The notes under the pieces are model-generated. The model was not told the origin of the DNA. It searched no databases and saw only the letters and a list, made by a program, of their open reading frames with translations. 31,854 nucleotides of DNA. Source: Bipolaris cookei (Eukaryota > Ascomycota > Dothideomycetes > Pleosporales > Pleosporaceae). The DNA is taken from NCBI GenBank assembly GCA_002286855.1, contig NRSV01000139.1:2866-34719 (forward strand), in the 5' to 3' direction. A program made the translations under genes and the position numbers. Each line of letters starts with the position of its first letter. Within the stretch, counting starts at the first letter, position 1. Positions 30,264 through 31,854 of the stretch are shown here, piece after piece.

Positions 30264-31854
30264 CCGTGCCGGACGGGCCAATGCCCGGGACGGCTCAATG
30301 CCCGCTCCGACCCATCAAAACCACCACAAAACCGAGGCTGTAGAGCGGCAATAGATAGCTATTATTATGAGATCTCTTAGTGTTAAGAAACTAGAATAAT
30401 ATTGCAATCATCTATCGATACTTGGCTGGTAACTTGATATCGCGGCCGCGCCGCGATCGCGGTGTTGATCGAGCTGCTGAGCCATCAGGTGGCTGTTTAC
30501 CACTATCACAACTACTATTAATTATTTTTTTGATCCTGGTTTTGTACGGGCTTTAAAGCTTCTTTTCTTGCTCTTTTGGGAAGTTTTAATAGCTTGTTTT
30601 AGTCGTTTTACAGCTCTACAGGCAGCTTGGCGAGCAGCTCATTCAGTAGCTTCATCAGCTTTCTGCTTCGCCCGCAGTAGTCTCGCCTCAGCTCGCGCGC
30701 GACGCCGTGTATTAAGCTCTTGAGCTTTAAGCAGCTTCGCCTCCTCTCGAGCTTTAATTTTAATAGCTTTCTGATGTTGTAGTACCTCACGATCACGCTG
30801 TTTCTGCTCATAGAGGCTGCGAGCTTCTCGCTCCAATCTGAAGCGCTTAGCGCGGACGAATCGCTATCGCTGTGGTAAGCCGCTGGTTTAAACTTCTGGA
30901 GTATTACTTCTGGGTTGAACGGCGATATAATGGTAGCTTCAAAGGCTCGGAGGATCGTCAATTCCTTGAATGATGCCTGCCAGGCGTTCCAGAATAGTGG
31001 GAAGAAATGGGACTTGGTGATAGGTAGCAGCCCTTGGCACCTATCCATGAAGCTCGATAGCTCGTTCGAATAGGCAGTGGATAGCGGCTTAAACAGCCCA
31101 ACGTCGAGCGGCTGCAACGTATGAGTCGCATGAGGTGGGTATATTGCAATTAAGATCTTGTTCTGATCACAATAGTCAATAAACTCCATTGTGAGGTGAG
31201 ATTGATGGCCATCCATGAACAACAATCGGTAAGACGACCGAGCTTTTGCTTTAGTGGCAGGATCGAATACCTGTTTGAGCCACTGAAGCCCGATATCACT
31301 ATTCGGCCAGCCAGTAGCCGATGTGGCGATTCGGGCGGAGTGGATCTCTGGATCAAAGCCTTGCAACCACGAGTTTTGGATGGATCCAGATTGGCTTGAG
31401 TAGATAATGCTCGGATCTAGATGAGATCCATCAGCACAAATACAAGCTATCAGCGTAATCCACTCTCGATTGCCATCTTGGATCACAGTCTTTCTTAATT
31501 CAGATTGAAGAGAGGCTTTAGAAAAGATCCTTGTTGAGCGCGATTGGACTCCAATCATGAAGCCCTTCTCATCCATATTGTATATATAGCGCGGCTCGAT
31601 CTCATATTGGGCAATTTCTTGGCACAGAAGCTCAAAATATAGACGGTATTTCTGTTCTGAATCAGCTCGGTGGCGATTGCGATCCATTGGCGCGGCCTGT
31701 TTTGCCTGGAGAAGATCTGGATAGCGTTGAACAAAGCGATCAACCCAGTGGTAACCAATCTCTTTCTGCGCGATCTCTGAAGCAAAGCTCCGAACAAGAT
31801 CTCGGTTAGGTGCAGTACCGCGTATAGTAAGTCGATCTATATATTCTATAAGAG
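30264..31854 (-). mobile_element. TnG: pogo-type transposon, cut by the window end
   Basis: It begins after TA 30262-30263 with CCGTGCCGGACGGG and a GCCCGGGACGGC block, the same end type as TnA, and carries a TnA-like transposase on the - strand. The other end lies outside the window. It sits within the terminal repeat of TnE and is therefore the younger insertion. The 30264-30600 part is the terminal repeat plus an untranslated stretch. Confidence 0.78.
30608..31852 (-). pseudogene. TnG transposase, partial at window end, C-terminal deletion
   Basis: The frame is open from the window edge (LIEYIDRLT) to 30608, so the N-terminus is missing and the first ATG inside (31687) is not the real start. 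The DDE residues are intact: YNMDEKGF, LFMDGHQSH and LQPLDVGLF. After SALSASDW the coding frame departs from TnA: the Lys/Arg-rich tail is found in another frame (30639-30836), which points to an internal deletion with a frameshift around 30840-30850 that removes roughly 100 residues present in TnA. The catalytic part could be intact, but the C-terminus is not. Confidence 0.8.

Noticed and set aside
1..31854. tRNA, rRNA, CRISPR or prokaryotic operon features
   Set aside because: None recognised; the gene structure with short introns is fungal.

Overview
The window is filamentous ascomycete (Pezizomycotina) nuclear DNA. The evidence is: genes with several short introns (47-62 bp, GT...CTAAC-like branch...AG), a Zn2Cys6 regulator, fungal secondary-metabolism enzyme families, Fot1/pogo-type DNA transposons with TA target duplications, and nonsense changes in old transposon copies that fit CpA-to-TpA mutation (repeat-induced point mutation, RIP). 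I cannot name the species.

Layout. 1-7132 is a transposon nest: a transposase fragment (1-149), a perfect G-rich foldback element (152-622), a decayed pogo element (TnA, 623-2818) holding a solo LTR (1341-1784), a second foldback MITE (2821-3054), a nearly intact pogo element (TnB, 3057-5148), and a third family (TnC, 5392-7130). 7570-12846 carries an acyltransferase and, divergently, a long gene that reads as a flavin monooxygenase fused in frame to an MFS transporter. 12940-17696 is a second transposon block: two about 107-bp inverted arms with TA flanks enclosing TnD (13529-15352) and TnF (to 17588). 17928-26032 holds a 2-oxoglutarate/Fe(II) dioxygenase, a divergent NAD(P)-dependent reductase, a cipB-type medium-chain reductase, an unrecognised protein and a Zn2Cys6 transcription factor. 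26033-28437 has no gene I can support. 28440-31854 is a third transposon nest: TnE with TnG inserted in its terminal repeat.

The seven non-transposon genes look like the tailoring, transport and regulatory part of a secondary-metabolite cluster: hydroxylation (flavin monooxygenase, dioxygenase), reduction (two reductases), acylation (BAHD-type transferase), export (MFS) and control (Zn2Cys6). No PKS, NRPS, terpene cyclase or other backbone enzyme is visible, so the scaffold source is outside the window, lost, or the pathway modifies an existing compound. A short motif, ACTCCG, recurs in the promoters of most of these genes, including one inverted pair, and is a candidate binding site for the local regulator.

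The most unusual gene is the monooxygenase-MFS fusion. The apparent stop codon of the monooxygenase lies inside a canonical GTAAGT intron. Splicing that intron restores one 975-residue frame, and the MFS part has no usable start of its own.
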